NCBI RefSeq assembly: GCF_026072635.1
Contig: NZ_AP023081.1
Coordinates: 6,597,286 to 6,661,285, forward strand
Length of the DNA: 64,000 nucleotides
DNA from: Pseudomonas solani
GTDB lineage: Bacteria; Pseudomonadota; Gammaproteobacteria; Pseudomonadales; Pseudomonadaceae
Direction: 5' to 3'
Both the position numbers and the translations under genes were made by a program. How positions within the stretch are numbered: position 1 is the first letter of the stretch; each line of letters starts with the position of its first letter. This document shows, one piece after another, positions 8,124 through 17,408 of the stretch. The notes under the pieces are model-generated. The model was not told the origin of the DNA, searched no databases, and worked only from the letters and a program-made list of their open reading frames with translations.

Positions 8124-10955
8124 TTAAACAGTAAAGGCATCTTGCAGCAGTTTTTCCTGCTGCTCGGCGTGCATCGAGGCATAGCCGCAGGCCGGAGAGG
8201 CCGAGGCGTCACGCCCGGCGTACTCGAGGAAAAGGCCTTTGTTGTGGGCTGCCGCGACACGACGCATGTGATGCTGGCTGCAGTACCAGGCGCCCTGGTT
8301 CATCGGCTCTTCCTGGCACCAGACGATGTGCTTGAGGTTCTTGTACTGAGCAAGAACTTCGGCCAGGTCGTCTTCCGGGAACGGGTACAGCTGCTCGATA
8401 CGCACGATGGCGATGTCTTCACGGCCTTCGGCACGACGCTTTTCCAGCAGGTCGTAGTAGACCTTGCCGCTGCACAGCACCAGACGCTCGACTTTCTTCG
8501 GATCGATCGAGTCGATCTCGTTGATCACGGTCTGGAACGAGCCTTCGGCCAGATCTTCCAGGGTCGAGATGGCGAGCTTGTGGCGCAGCAGGGACTTGGG
8601 CGTCAATACGACCAACGGCTTGCGCAGCGGGCGGATCACCTGGCGACGCAGCAGATGGTAGATCTGCGCCGGGGTGGTCGGCATGCACACCTGGATGTTG
8701 TGCTCGGCGCACAGCTGCAGGTAACGCTCCAGGCGCGCGGAGGAGTGCTCCGGCCCCTGCCCTTCGTAGCCGTGCGGCAGCAGCATGGTCAGGCCGCAGA
8801 GACGACCCCACTTGTGCTCGCCACTGGTGATGAACTGGTCGATCACCACCTGGGCGCCGTTGGCGAAGTCACCGAACTGGGCTTCCCAGATCACCAGCGC
8901 GTTGGGCGTGGTGGTGGAGTAGCCATACTCGAATGCCAGTACGGCTTCCTCGGAGAGGTAGGAGTCGTACAGCTCGAAGCTCGGCTGTTTGTCGAACAGG
9001 TTCTGCAGGGGCAGGTAGGTACCGGCATCCTTCTGGTTGTGCAGCGCCGCATGGCGGTGCGAGAAGGTGCCGCGACCCACGTCCTGGCCGGTGATGCGAA
9101 CCGGGTGGCCTTCGAACAGCAGAGTGGCGTAGGCCATGGTTTCGGCGTAGCCCCAGTTGATCGGCAGGCCGCCGGCGCCCATCTTCTGGCGGTCTTCGAG
9201 GATCTTCGAGACCTGACGCTGGACGACGAAGCCTTCCGGGATCTCCAGCAGCTTGGCGGAGAGCTCCTGCAGGGTCTTGAGCTCGAAACGGGTGTCGTGG
9301 CGAGCGGTCCAGGTGTGACCCAGGTAGGGACGCCAGTCGACGAAGAGCTCCTTGTTGGGCTCTTTGACCAGGCTCTTGACCACGTGCTGACCGTTGTCCA
9401 GGGCGGTGCGGTACTCGTCGATCTTGGCCTGCACGCGATCGTCGTCCAGCACGCTGGATTGGATCAGGGCATCGGCATAGAGCTCGCGAGTGGTGCGCTG
9501 CTTGGCGATCTGCTGGTACATCAGCGGCTGGGTGCCGCTCGGCTCGTCGGCCTCGTTGTGACCGCGACGGCGGTAACAGACCAGGTCGATGACCACGTCA
9601 CGCTTGAACTGCATGCGGTAGTCGACGGCCAACTGGGTCACGAAGAGCACGGCTTCCGGGTCGTCGCCGTTCACGTGGAAGATCGGCGCCTGGATCATCT
9701 TCGCGACGTCGGTGGCGTACTCGGTGGAGCGCGAGTCGTCCTGACGGCTGGTGGTGAAACCGACCTGGTTGTTGATGACGATGTGCACGGTACCGCCGGT
9801 GCGGTAGCCGCGGGTCTGCGACATCTGGAAGGTTTCCATGACCACGCCCTGGCCCGCGAAGGCGGCGTCGCCGTGGATAGAGATCGGCAGTACCTTGTCG
9901 CCGGCCTTGTCCTGGCGGCGATCCTGACGGGCACGAACGGACCCCTCGACTACCGGGGAGACGATCTCCAGGTGGGACGGGTTGAACGCGAGCGCCAGGT
10001 GGACTTCACCACCCGCGGTCATGACGTTGGAGGAGAAACCCTGGTGGTACTTCACGTCACCGGAGGACAGGCCTTCGACCTTCTTGCCTTCGAACTCGTC
10101 GAACAGGTCGCGCGGGTTCTTGCCGAAGGTGTTGACCAGTACGTTGAGGCGACCGCGGTGGGCCATGCCGATGACGATTTCCTTGGTGCCGTAGGAGCCG
10201 GAACGCTGGATGATCTCGTCCAGCATCGGAATCAGGCTTTCGCCGCCTTCCAGGCCGAAACGCTTGGTGCCCGGGTACTTGGTGCCCAGGTACTTTTCCA
10301 GGCCTTCGGCCGCAGTCAGGCGCTCGAGCAGGTGGCTCTGCACTTCGGCGGAGAACGCCGGGCGGCCACGCACGCTTTCCAGGCGCTGCTGGAACCACTT
10401 GCGCTGGTCGGAATCGACGATGTGGGTGAACTCGGCACCGATGGTGCGGCAGTAGGTCTGCTGCAGCGACTGATGGATCTCGCGCAGGGTCGCCTCTTCC
10501 TTGCCGATGTAAAGCTCACCGGTACGGAAGGTGGTGTCGAGGTCGGCATCGGTCAGGCCGTAATGGTTGATCGACAGATCGGCCGGCACCTTGCGCTGCC
10601 AGAGGCCGAGGGGGTCGAGCGTCGCCGCCTGATGGCCGCGCATGCGGTAGGCCTGGATCAGACGCAGGACTTCGACCTGCTTCTTCTCGTGCTCGCTGCT
10701 TACGCTGCCAGCCGATACGGGCTGCGCGCGGCGCTGGTTCTTGGCGAGCAGGACGAAGTGGTCGCGAACAGTAGAATGCGATACGTCGGTGGCGGTGTTA
10801 CCGTCGGCCGGCAACTTCTGGAAGTAGGTGCGCCACTCTTCGGGCACAGCGTTGGGATCGTGCAGGTAAAGCTCATAGAGCTCTTCCACATATGCAGCGT
10901 TGCCACCGGATAGGTGGGCGCTGTTCCACATGCGCTGCATTACGCTTTCTTGCAT
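8124..10955 (-). CDS. sucA: 2-Oxoglutarate dehydrogenase E1 component
   Basis: 943 residues, the expected length for homodimeric E1. The protein decarboxylates 2-oxoglutarate with thiamine diphosphate and succinylates the lipoyl arm of SucB. The N-terminal peptide MWNSAHLSGGNAAYVEELYE is the E2/E3-interaction region. The ThDP-dependent domain includes GMAHRGRLNVLVN and GDAAFAGQGVVMET, and the C-terminal half has GQDVGRGTFSHRHA. The start with MQESVMQRMW is the conserved one. The gene begins 250 bases after sdhB, so an additional internal promoter is possible there. Confidence 0.98.
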   Translation of the reverse strand: MQESVMQRMWNSAHLSGGNAAYVEELYELYLHDPNAVPEEWRTYFQKLPADGNTATDVSHSTVRDHFVLLAKNQRRAQPVSAGSVSSEHEKKQVEVLRLIQAYRMRGHQAATLDPLGLWQRKVPADLSINHYGLTDADLDTTFRTGELYIGKEEATLREIHQSLQQTYCRTIGAEFTHIVDSDQRKWFQQRLESVRGRPAFSAEVQSHLLERLTAAEGLEKYLGTKYPGTKRFGLEGGESLIPMLDEIIQRSGSYGTKEIVIGMAHRGRLNVLVNTFGKNPRDLFDEFEGKKVEGLSSGDVKYHQGFSSNVMTAGGEVHLALAFNPSHLEIVSPVVEGSVRARQDRRQDKAGDKVLPISIHGDAAFAGQGVVMETFQMSQTRGYRTGGTVHIVINNQVGFTTSRQDDSRSTEYATDVAKMIQAPIFHVNGDDPEAVLFVTQLAVDYRMQFKRDVVIDLVCYRRRGHNEADEPSGTQPLMYQQIAKQRTTRELYADALIQSSVLDDDRVQAKIDEYRTALDNGQHVVKSLVKEPNKELFVDWRPYLGHTWTARHDTRFELKTLQELSAKLLEIPEGFVVQRQVSKILEDRQKMGAGGLPINWGYAETMAYATLLFEGHPVRITGQDVGRGTFSHRHAALHNQKDAGTYLPLQNLFDKQPSFELYDSYLSEEAVLAFEYGYSTTTPNALVIWEAQFGDFANGAQVVIDQFITSGEHKWGRLCGLTMLLPHGYEGQGPEHSSARLERYLQLCAEHNIQVCMPTTPAQIYHLLRRQVIRPLRKPLVVLTPKSLLRHKLAISTLEDLAEGSFQTVINEIDSIDPKKVERLVLCSGKVYYDLLEKRRAEGREDIAIVRIEQLYPFPEDDLAEVLAQYKNLKHIVWCQEEPMNQGAWYCSQHHMRRVAAAHNKGLFLEYAGRDASASPACGYASMHAEQQEKLLQDAFTV

Positions 10956-11153
10956 GCTTGGTCACCCTCGGTAAGGGGACACCACCGGCGTGGAATCAGC
11001 ATCGTGGCTTCAATAGTCCTGGCACAGCGACTCGGTAAAGCCACCAAGGATCCCGCAGATAGTCCGGGCACCAGCCCGGTTGCCCCTGCTGGTCATCTAT
11101 ATATTTTCAAGTAAGGACCGCCGCTTTGTGAGCTGCTGTCCTGGTTTACTGCT

Positions 11154-11174
11154 GCGCCGGTAGCAAACCGGCGC
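11154..11174. repeat. Stem-loop between sdhB and sucA
   Basis: GCGCCGGT (11154-11161) pairs with ACCGGCGC (11167-11174), flanked by partly pairing CTGCTG/CGCAG bases. It sits 30 bases after the sdhB stop on the leftward message with no T run, so it is more likely an attenuating or stabilising element than a full terminator. The rest of the 250-base gap holds no gene I can support. Confidence 0.5.
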
Positions 11175-11205
11175 CGCAGGTATTACGGGTAAAGCATGAA
11201 GCGCA

Positions 11206-11928
11206 TCAAGTACCGCTTTGCAGCAGCATGTGACGTACGTGACCGATCGCCTTGGTCGGGTTCAGACCCTTGGGGCAAACGCTCACGCAGTTCATGATGC
11301 CGCGGCAGCGGAACACGCTGAACGGATCGTCCAGCGCGGCCAGACGCTCTTCGGTCTTGTTGTCGCGGCTGTCGGCCAGGAAACGATAGGCCTGCAGAAG
11401 CGCAGCGGGACCGAGGAACTTGTCCGGGTTCCACCAGAAGGACGGGCAGGAGGTCGAGCAGCAGGCGCACAGGATGCACTCGTACAGACCGTCCAGCTTC
11501 TCGCGCTCTTCCGGCGACTGCAGACGCTCGATCGCCGGGGCGGGCGTGTCGTTCTGCAGGAAGGGTTTAACCTTCTCGTATTGCTTGTAGAAGATGCTCA
11601 TATCAACGACGAGGTCACGGATGACCGGCAGGCCGGGCAGCGGGCGGATCACCAGCTTGCCGCCCTTGAGGCCGGCAGCGGAGATCGGCGTGATGCAGGC
11701 CAGGCCGTTCTTGCCGTTGATGTTCATACCGTCGGAACCGCAGACGCCTTCACGGCAGGAACGACGGTAGGAGAAACCTTCGTCCTGTTCCTTGATCAGG
11801 GCCAGCACGTCCAGGACCATGATGTCCTTGCCGCCGGTGTCGACCTGGAAGTCCTGCATGAAGGGTGCAGCGTCCTGGTCCGGGTTGTAGCGATAAACGC
11901 TGACTTTCAGAATGTTGGCTTGCGACAT
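11206..11928 (-). CDS. sdhB: Succinate dehydrogenase iron-sulfur subunit
   Basis: 240 residues from ATG 11926-11928. An in-frame GTG three codons earlier (11937) is possible, but the AAGGG ribosome site is spaced correctly for the ATG. The 2Fe-2S ligands are in CREGVCGSDGMNINGKNG and the next Cys, the 4Fe-4S site is CILCACCSTSCPSFWW, and the 3Fe-4S site is CRGIMNCVSVCPKGLNP. The subunit carries electrons from FAD in SdhA to ubiquinone at SdhCD. The open frame starts nearly where sdhA ends, which fits coupled translation. Confidence 0.97.
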   Translation of the reverse strand: MSQANILKVSVYRYNPDQDAAPFMQDFQVDTGGKDIMVLDVLALIKEQDEGFSYRRSCREGVCGSDGMNINGKNGLACITPISAAGLKGGKLVIRPLPGLPVIRDLVVDMSIFYKQYEKVKPFLQNDTPAPAIERLQSPEEREKLDGLYECILCACCSTSCPSFWWNPDKFLGPAALLQAYRFLADSRDNKTEERLAALDDPFSVFRCRGIMNCVSVCPKGLNPTKAIGHVRHMLLQSGT

Positions 11929-11939
11929 ATCAGCCACCC

Positions 11940-13712
11940 TTAATAAGTACGTACTTTGGGTTCAAACGCAGGAACGGTCTTCGGCGCGAAGTTGACGTCG
12001 CGCTTGGTGACGCGCTTCTCACCCGGGTAGTACAGGGTGTGGCACAGCCAGTTCTCGTCATCACGCTCTTCGAAGTCTTCGCGGGCATGCGCGCCACGGG
12101 ATTCCTTGCGGACCTCCGCTGCGATCGCAGTTGCTTCGGCCACTTCGAGAAGGTTCTGCAGTTCCAGTGCTTCGATACGTGCGGTGTTGAAGGCCTGGCT
12201 CTTGTCGGCGATCTTGACGTTGGCGATACGCTCGCGCAGGTCGGCCAACTGGGCGATGCCCTTCTGCATGTACTCGCCGGTGCGGAATACACCGAAGTAG
12301 TTCTGCATGCAGTTCTGCAGTTCTTTACGCAGCGGAGCCACGTCTTCGCCGCTGCTGCGCTCGTTGACGCCGGACAGGCGCTTGAGCGACAGCTCCAGGT
12401 CGGTTTCCGAAGCACCACGGTGCTCGATACCTTCCTTGAGGGCTTTTTCCAGGTGCAGACCGGCGGCGCGACCGAATACCACCAGGTCGAGCAGCGAGTT
12501 GCCGCCCAGGCGGTTGGCACCGTGTACCGACACGCAGGCGACTTCGCCGACCGCGAACAGGCCATCGATGATGATGTCCTTGCCGCTGGCATCCTGGGTG
12601 ATGGCCTGGCCATGAATGTTGGTGGCAACGCCGCCCATCATGTAGTGACAGGTCGGGATCACCGGTACCGGAGCGACGACGGGGTCGACGTGAGCGAAGG
12701 TCTTCGACAGTTCGCAGATACCCGGCAGGCGGCTGTGCAGCACTTCCTCGCCCAGGTGGTCGAGCTTCAGCAGTACGTGGTCCTTGTCCGGGCCACAGCC
12801 GTTGCCGGCCAGTACTTCCTTGACCATGGAGCGGGCGACCACGTCGCGGCCGGCCAGGTCCTTGGCGTTCGGAGCGTAACGCTCCATGAAGCGCTCGCCA
12901 TGGGCGTTGATCAGGTAGCCACCCTCACCACGGCAGCCTTCGGTCACGAGGACGCCGGCGCCGGCGATACCGGTCGGGTGGAACTGCCACATCTCGATGT
13001 CCTGCACCGGCACACCGGCACGCAGTGCCATGCCGATACCGTCACCGGTGTTGATCAGGGCGTTGGTGGTGGACGCATAGATGCGGCCAGCGCCACCGGT
13101 GGCCAGGACCACGGCCTTGGAGCGGATGTAGACGGTCTCGCCGGTCTCGATGCAGATGGCGATGATGCCGACCACGGCGCCATCCTGGTTCTTCACCAGG
13201 TCGACGGCGTACCACTCGTTGAGGAACGAGGTGCCGTTCTTCAGGTTGGCCTGGTACAGGGTGTGCAGCAGGGCATGACCGGTACGGTCGGCGGCAGCGC
13301 AGGTACGCGCAGCCTGGCCACCCTTGCCGAAGTCCTTGGACTGGCCACCGAACGGACGCTGGTAGATGCGGCCTTGCTCGGTACGGGAGAACGGCAGGCC
13401 CATGTGCTCCAGCTCGAACACGGCTTCCGGGCCGACGGAGCACATGTATTCGATCGCGTCCTGGTCACCGATGTAGTCGGAGCCCTTGACGGTGTCGTAC
13501 ATGTGCCAGCGCCAATCGTCGTTCGGGTCGGCCGAAGCGATGGCGCAGGTGATGCCGCCCTGAGCGGAAACGGTGTGCGAGCGGGTCGGGAAGACCTTGG
13601 TGACCACGGCAGTCTTGTGGCCGCCTTGAGCCAGTTGCAGCGCAGCACGCATGCCGGCGCCGCCGCCACCAACGATGATGGCGTCGTAGGAAAGAGTACG
13701 AATGCTAGACAT
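11940..13712 (-). CDS. sdhA: Succinate dehydrogenase flavoprotein subunit
   Basis: 590 residues, full length. It oxidises succinate to fumarate in complex II. The FAD-binding motif AIIVGGGGAGMRAA lies near 11-24 and the covalent flavin attachment histidine is His46 in TRSHTVSAQGG. The active-site region includes GMALRAGVPVQDIEMWQFHPTG and the capping-domain arginine segment. It sits between sdhD (3-base gap) and sdhB (about 11 bases) in the usual CDAB order. Confidence 0.98.
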   Translation of the reverse strand: MSSIRTLSYDAIIVGGGGAGMRAALQLAQGGHKTAVVTKVFPTRSHTVSAQGGITCAIASADPNDDWRWHMYDTVKGSDYIGDQDAIEYMCSVGPEAVFELEHMGLPFSRTEQGRIYQRPFGGQSKDFGKGGQAARTCAAADRTGHALLHTLYQANLKNGTSFLNEWYAVDLVKNQDGAVVGIIAICIETGETVYIRSKAVVLATGGAGRIYASTTNALINTGDGIGMALRAGVPVQDIEMWQFHPTGIAGAGVLVTEGCRGEGGYLINAHGERFMERYAPNAKDLAGRDVVARSMVKEVLAGNGCGPDKDHVLLKLDHLGEEVLHSRLPGICELSKTFAHVDPVVAPVPVIPTCHYMMGGVATNIHGQAITQDASGKDIIIDGLFAVGEVACVSVHGANRLGGNSLLDLVVFGRAAGLHLEKALKEGIEHRGASETDLELSLKRLSGVNERSSGEDVAPLRKELQNCMQNYFGVFRTGEYMQKGIAQLADLRERIANVKIADKSQAFNTARIEALELQNLLEVAEATAIAAEVRKESRGAHAREDFEERDDENWLCHTLYYPGEKRVTKRDVNFAPKTVPAFEPKVRTY

Positions 13713-13715
13713 GGA

Positions 13716-14084
13716 TCAGATACCCCACAGAATCTGCACGCCCCAGACGAAGTACGCGAACATGGTGATGCCGCAGACCGCCTGGAACAGGAAACGCACA
13801 ACGGTTGCCCACTTGCCCAGCGCCATCGGCGTCAGGTAGTCAGTGGAGATGGTCCACATGCCAACCCAGGCATGTACACCGAGTGCAACCAGCCCGAGGA
13901 GGCTGAAGATGCGCATCCAGTTCTGGGAGAACAGACCATGCCAGTCAGCATAGGTCAGGCCGGGATTCGCTACGAGGTAGCCCAGCAGGAAAAGGAAATA
14001 AGCCGCGAGAACGACTGCAGAAACGCGCTGAGCCATCCAGTCATAGAGGCCCGAACGCGAGAAGTTCGTGACATTGGTTACCAT
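13716..14084 (-). CDS. sdhD: Succinate dehydrogenase membrane anchor subunit SdhD
   Basis: 122 residues from MVTNVTNFSRSGLYDW. There are three membrane helices (about 22-42, 58-78, 93-115). The first is preceded by the conserved GLYDWMAQRVSAV segment with the quinone-site Arg, and the second contains HAWVGMWTISTDYL. It binds haem b and ubiquinone with SdhC. The start overlaps the sdhC stop by 7 bases, and longer in-frame starts run through sdhC sequence and are rejected. Confidence 0.95.
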   Translation of the reverse strand: MVTNVTNFSRSGLYDWMAQRVSAVVLAAYFLFLLGYLVANPGLTYADWHGLFSQNWMRIFSLLGLVALGVHAWVGMWTISTDYLTPMALGKWATVVRFLFQAVCGITMFAYFVWGVQILWGI

Positions 14085-14467
14085 ACCCACACCCCCGCCA
14101 GCACGATCAGCACCGCGGAAACCGCGATGACGATTTTCGAGCCCAGCTTGCCGCCCTCGAGCGTCTCGCCGACACCCACATCCATTACCAGGTGGCGCAC
14201 ACCGGCAACCAGGTGGTAAAGCAATGCGGACAGCAGGCCCCAAATCACAAACTTGGCCAGCGGACTGGTCAGGCACGCCTTCACCTCACCGAAGCCTTCC
14301 TCGGATGCCAGCGACTTGCCGAGCGCATAAAGCAGCACAGCAATACCGACGAAAAGGATGACACCGGAGATACGGTGGAGAATGGACGTGTAAGCAGTGA
14401 TTGGGAGTTTGATGGTCCTGAGATCTAGGTTTACAGGTCGTTGGCTATTCACGGCTGTTTTTTTCAC
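14078..14467 (-). CDS. sdhC: Succinate dehydrogenase cytochrome b subunit SdhC
   Basis: 129 residues starting with GTG at 14465-14467, preceded by an AGGGG ribosome site about 8 bases upstream. The N-terminal motif RPVNLDLRTIKLPITAYTSI leads into the SILHRISGV segment that forms part of the quinone pocket. The helix with YHLVAGVRHLVMDVG carries the haem-ligating histidine. It is the first gene of the sdh-suc operon and has a strong sigma-70-type promoter 112 bases upstream of the start. Confidence 0.96.
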   Translation of the reverse strand: MKKTAVNSQRPVNLDLRTIKLPITAYTSILHRISGVILFVGIAVLLYALGKSLASEEGFGEVKACLTSPLAKFVIWGLLSALLYHLVAGVRHLVMDVGVGETLEGGKLGSKIVIAVSAVLIVLAGVWVW

Positions 14468-14585
14468 ACTGAGGCCCCTAACAATCAGGGCAAGTTGTCG
14501 GGAAGTGCACTGGTCAGGTACCCCTCACCAAAGGAGTGCCGACCACCAGAATACGGGCTTCAAGGCCCCTGGCAGTCGGGCGCTG

Positions 14586-14614
14586 AGTATAGACAGTTAG
14601 CTGACTAATGACAA
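14586..14614 (-). promoter_or_regulatory. Sigma-70 promoter of the sdh-suc operon
   Basis: On the leftward strand, TTGTCA (14609-14614) and TATACT (14586-14591) are separated by exactly 17 bases. The predicted start near 14579 gives a leader of about 110 bases before the sdhC GTG. Confidence 0.75.
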
Positions 14615-14728
14615 CGGAAAGGCCTCCCCCTAAGAGCGGATTGCGCTCCTTATATAAAAGGCGTAAATAGCGCCCTTTTTCCGCGAAAAACACCCCGCAA
14701 ACCCCTCTGCCATATGGGTTTCTTCAAA

Positions 14729-14756
14729 TTGACATTCGCATTTATCTCACTATAGT
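14729..14756 (+). promoter_or_regulatory. Sigma-70 promoter of gltA
   Basis: TTGACA (14729-14734) and TATAGT (14751-14756) are separated by 16 bases. A consensus AGGAGG ribosome site at 14804-14809 precedes the gltA ATG by 5 bases. Confidence 0.8.
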
Positions 14757-14814
14757 GGTGCGGGCCCTGCGTGGGGGGCTGTCTGATGATTTCAAGCATA
14801 AATAGGAGGCCGCT

Positions 14815-16104
14815 ATGGCTGACAAAAAAGCGCAGTTGATCATCGAGGGCATTGCCCCCGTCGAGCTGCCCGTTCTGTCCGGTACCGTAGGTCCCGATGT
14901 AATCGATGTGCGGGGCCTGACCTCCACGGGTCGCTTCACCTTTGATCCTGGCTTTATGTCTACCGCCTCTTGCGAGTCGAAGATCACCTACATCGACGGC
15001 GACAAGGGTGTACTGCTTCACCGCGGCTACCCCATCGAGCAACTGGCAGAAGAATCCGACTACCTGGAAACCTGCTATCTGCTGCTGAACGGCGAACTGC
15101 CCAGCGCAGAGGAAAAGGCCAAGTTCGTTGGCACCGTCAAGAACCACACCATGGTTCATGAACAGTTGAAGAGCTTCTTCAACGGCTTCCGCCGCGACGC
15201 CCATCCGATGGCGATCATGTGCGGCGTAGTCGGCGCCCTCTCCGCCTTCTACCACGACTCCCTGGACATCAACGACCCGCACCATCGCGAAATCTCCGCG
15301 ATCCGCCTGGTCGCCAAGATGCCCACCATCGCCGCCATGGTCTACAAGTACTCCATGGGTCAGCCGATGATGTATCCGCGTAACGACCTGAACTACGCGG
15401 AAAACTTCCTGCACATGATGTTCAACACCCCGTGCGAGATCAAACCGATCAGCCCGGTACTGGCCAAGGCCATGGATCGCATCTTCATCCTGCATGCGGA
15501 CCACGAGCAGAACGCCTCCACCTCCACCGTTCGCCTGGCCGGTTCGTCCGGTGCCAACCCGTTCGCCTGCATCGCAGCCGGCATCGCCGCCCTGTGGGGC
15601 CCGGCACACGGCGGCGCCAACGAAGCGGTACTGACCATGCTCGATGAAATCGGCGATGTCTCGAACATCGACAAGTTCATCGCCAAGGCCAAGGACAAGA
15701 ACGACCCGTTCAAGCTCATGGGCTTCGGCCATCGCGTGTACAAGAACCGCGACCCGCGCGCCACCGTGATGAAGCAGACCTGCGACGAAGTCCTGAAGGA
15801 ACTGGGGATCAAGAACGATCCGCAGCTGGAGCTGGCCATGCGTCTCGAAGAGATCGCCCTGACCGATCCGTACTTCAAGGAACGCAACCTGTACCCGAAC
15901 GTCGACTTCTACTCGGGGATCATCCTCAAGGCGATCGGCATTCCGACCAGCATGTTCACCGTGATCTTCGCCCTTGCGCGCACCGTCGGCTGGATCTCCC
16001 ACTGGAAGGAAATGCTCTCCAGCCCGTACAAGATCGGCCGTCCGCGCCAGCTGTACACCGGCTACGAGCAGCGCGACTACGTCTCGCTCGACAAGCGCAA
16101 GTAA
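14815..16104 (+). CDS. gltA: Citrate synthase (type II)
   Basis: 429 residues, full length for the hexameric, NADH-sensitive type II enzyme of Gram-negative bacteria. It condenses acetyl-CoA with oxaloacetate. The N-terminal beta domain (residues 1-50) is typical of type II. The catalytic histidines are in HADHEQNASTSTVRL and GFGHRVYKNRDPRA, and the catalytic Asp is in PNVDFYSGII. It is transcribed divergently from the sdh operon, the same arrangement as in P. aeruginosa and E. coli. Confidence 0.98.
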   Translation: MADKKAQLIIEGIAPVELPVLSGTVGPDVIDVRGLTSTGRFTFDPGFMSTASCESKITYIDGDKGVLLHRGYPIEQLAEESDYLETCYLLLNGELPSAEEKAKFVGTVKNHTMVHEQLKSFFNGFRRDAHPMAIMCGVVGALSAFYHDSLDINDPHHREISAIRLVAKMPTIAAMVYKYSMGQPMMYPRNDLNYAENFLHMMFNTPCEIKPISPVLAKAMDRIFILHADHEQNASTSTVRLAGSSGANPFACIAAGIAALWGPAHGGANEAVLTMLDEIGDVSNIDKFIAKAKDKNDPFKLMGFGHRVYKNRDPRATVMKQTCDEVLKELGIKNDPQLELAMRLEEIALTDPYFKERNLYPNVDFYSGIILKAIGIPTSMFTVIFALARTVGWISHWKEMLSSPYKIGRPRQLYTGYEQRDYVSLDKRK

Positions 16105-16122
16105 GACGTCCCGCTCCAGGAG

Positions 16123-16147
16123 AAGCCCCGCATCTGCGGGGCTTTTT
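16123..16147 (+). terminator. Intrinsic terminator of gltA
   Basis: A 9-bp stem AAGCCCCGC / GCGGGGCTT with an ATCT loop, followed by TTT, 18 bases after the gltA stop. Confidence 0.9.
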
Positions 16148-16211
16148 CATGGGCGAAGGGTACGTCGGCAGCACTGACGGCGGACACGGGGATCTTGAGG
16201 GCTACAACCCA

Positions 16212-16280
16212 GGATGCGTTGGCCTCGCGGTGCTCGGCGCCAACCTACGAAAACCACGCGCTCCGCCCGGCAATCCGGGC
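16212..16280. repeat. Intergenic REP-type repeats
   Basis: GTTGGC (16218-16223) pairs with GCCAAC (16239-16244) and is followed by CTACGA, the form of a common Pseudomonas intergenic repeat ending CCAACCTACG. A second hairpin, GCCCGG-CAAT-CCGGGC, lies at 16265-16280. Confidence 0.5.
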
Positions 16281-16296
16281 AGGTTGCACCAATGAA

Positions 16297-16319
16297 AAGG
16301 CCCCGCATCGCGGGGCCTT
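16297..16319 (-). terminator. Intrinsic terminator of the START-domain gene
   Basis: A 10-bp stem AAGGCCCCGC / GCGGGGCCTT with an ATC loop. Read leftward it is followed by TTCATT. Confidence 0.8.
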
Positions 16320-16336
16320 GTCGTGTCAGCGGCCGA

Positions 16337-16951
16337 TCACTTCTTCTCGGCGCGCTCGCGCAGGTGGCTGAGCGTATTGAACGGCGCGTCGACCACGAAG
16401 CTGTTGGCCAGCCAGGAGGGCACGCTGCCGCCCGGCTCGGTGTGCACCTGGTAGGTCACCTCGACTTCGCCCGGACCCTTGGGCACGAACTTCCATACAC
16501 CATCCACGGCGGCCACACGCACGAAGCCTTTCTCTTCCGGCACGTACTTGGGCTCGCCCTTGAGGGTGCGGGTCAGGCTGCCGTCGGCGCCTTCGGTGGT
16601 GGTGGCATGGATGACCGAGTCACGCGGGGTAACGGGCCAGGGGGTATTGAAGCGGGTGTAGGTCCAGCTGTCGGAGCCTTCCGACTTCAGCAGCTTCTGC
16701 TGCTCGCACTCGTGAATCCAGGCGCAGGAGCCGGAAACGTCCTCCTGCAGCTTGCGCAGGGTGGTGACGTCGGTTTTCAGGGTGGCAACCCCGCGATAGG
16801 CCTTGTACTTGGAGCCGGCAACCTCGCTCAGGTATACCTTGATGCCGTCCTCGTCCTTGGCCAGCTTCCAGTCCTCGGCATGGGCAGTCGAGGCCAGCAG
16901 CGCAGTGGCGCTAAAGCCGCAGATCACAGCCATTCGTTGCAGCGAAACCAT
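16337..16951 (-). CDS. START-domain (lipid-binding-like) secreted protein
   Basis: 204 residues. Residues 1-25 form a Sec signal peptide ending in STAHA. The mature part matches the START/SRPBCC fold pattern: EDWKLAKDEDGIKVYLSEV at its N-terminus, then SDSWTYTRFNTPWPVTPRDS and VTYQVHTEPGGSVPSWLANS near the C-terminus. Such periplasmic START proteins are predicted to bind a hydrophobic ligand; the ligand is unknown. The ATG at 16949-16951 has an AAGGAGA site. The longer open frame upstream is antisense-type sequence. It is a single-gene transcript with its own terminator. Confidence 0.85.
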   Translation of the reverse strand: MVSLQRMAVICGFSATALLASTAHAEDWKLAKDEDGIKVYLSEVAGSKYKAYRGVATLKTDVTTLRKLQEDVSGSCAWIHECEQQKLLKSEGSDSWTYTRFNTPWPVTPRDSVIHATTTEGADGSLTRTLKGEPKYVPEEKGFVRVAAVDGVWKFVPKGPGEVEVTYQVHTEPGGSVPSWLANSFVVDAPFNTLSHLRERAEKK

Positions 16952-16997
16952 CTTTGTTCTCCTTCTTATGATGACCAGCCGTCGTCCATCAGGACAG

Positions 16998-17273
16998 CTA
17001 CTGGATAGATTGACTGACCGCCACGGCCGTCTCTTGTTCCAACCAGCCCAGCAAACGTATCGCCTCTTCCCGGCTGTCGCCACAGACAAAAAGATCGGCA
17101 TCGAAGTCGACACAGACCTTCGGCCGCTCCGGTTGGCCGAATATCGAGCAGAGATGCTCGACGGAGAGATGGATGCAACGCTCCCCCGCCGCCTTGCCCT
17201 TGGGCATGCCGGGGATGGGTGAACTGATGGATGGCGCGATGCAACAGGCGCCACAACCTGCACGACAAATCAT
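16998..17273 (-). CDS. YkgJ-family cysteine cluster protein
   Basis: 91 residues. The N-terminal cluster MICRAGCGACCIAPSISSPI is followed by GERCIHL and HLCSIFG, and the C-terminal half has KVCVDFDADLFVCGDSREEAI. This Cys pattern matches the YkgJ family, which probably binds zinc or an iron-sulfur cluster. The conserved sequence starts at the ATG 17271-17273, and longer frames add only non-conserved residues. It lies 46 bases upstream of the START gene on the same strand and may share its transcript. The function is unknown. Confidence 0.8.
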   Translation of the reverse strand: MICRAGCGACCIAPSISSPIPGMPKGKAAGERCIHLSVEHLCSIFGQPERPKVCVDFDADLFVCGDSREEAIRLLGWLEQETAVAVSQSIQ

Positions 17274-17408
17274 GATCAGGGGCCCCTCTGCAACGCTGTG
17301 GCCGACGTAGGGCGCGGATTCTACTCGCGGCCCCGGGGAAATGGGATATCCCCCAGTCAGCCGATCAGCCGCGCCATGCACCCCAGGTCACCGCCCCCCT
17401 TTTGGCCT

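Larger units (their letters stand above)
14468..14814. promoter_or_regulatory. 347-base divergent regulatory region between sdhC and gltA
   Basis: No gene is seen here. The region holds the leftward sdh promoter (14586-14614), the rightward gltA promoter (14729-14756) and about 115 bases between them that are AT-rich for this genome (TTATATAAAAGG near 14650). That middle part is the likely site for regulators shared by the two TCA transcripts; I cannot name an operator. Confidence 0.6.

Noticed and set aside
8142..10913. 923-codon rightward frame over sucA
   Set aside because: Antisense shadow of the conserved E1 gene; no ribosome site and no recognisable domain.
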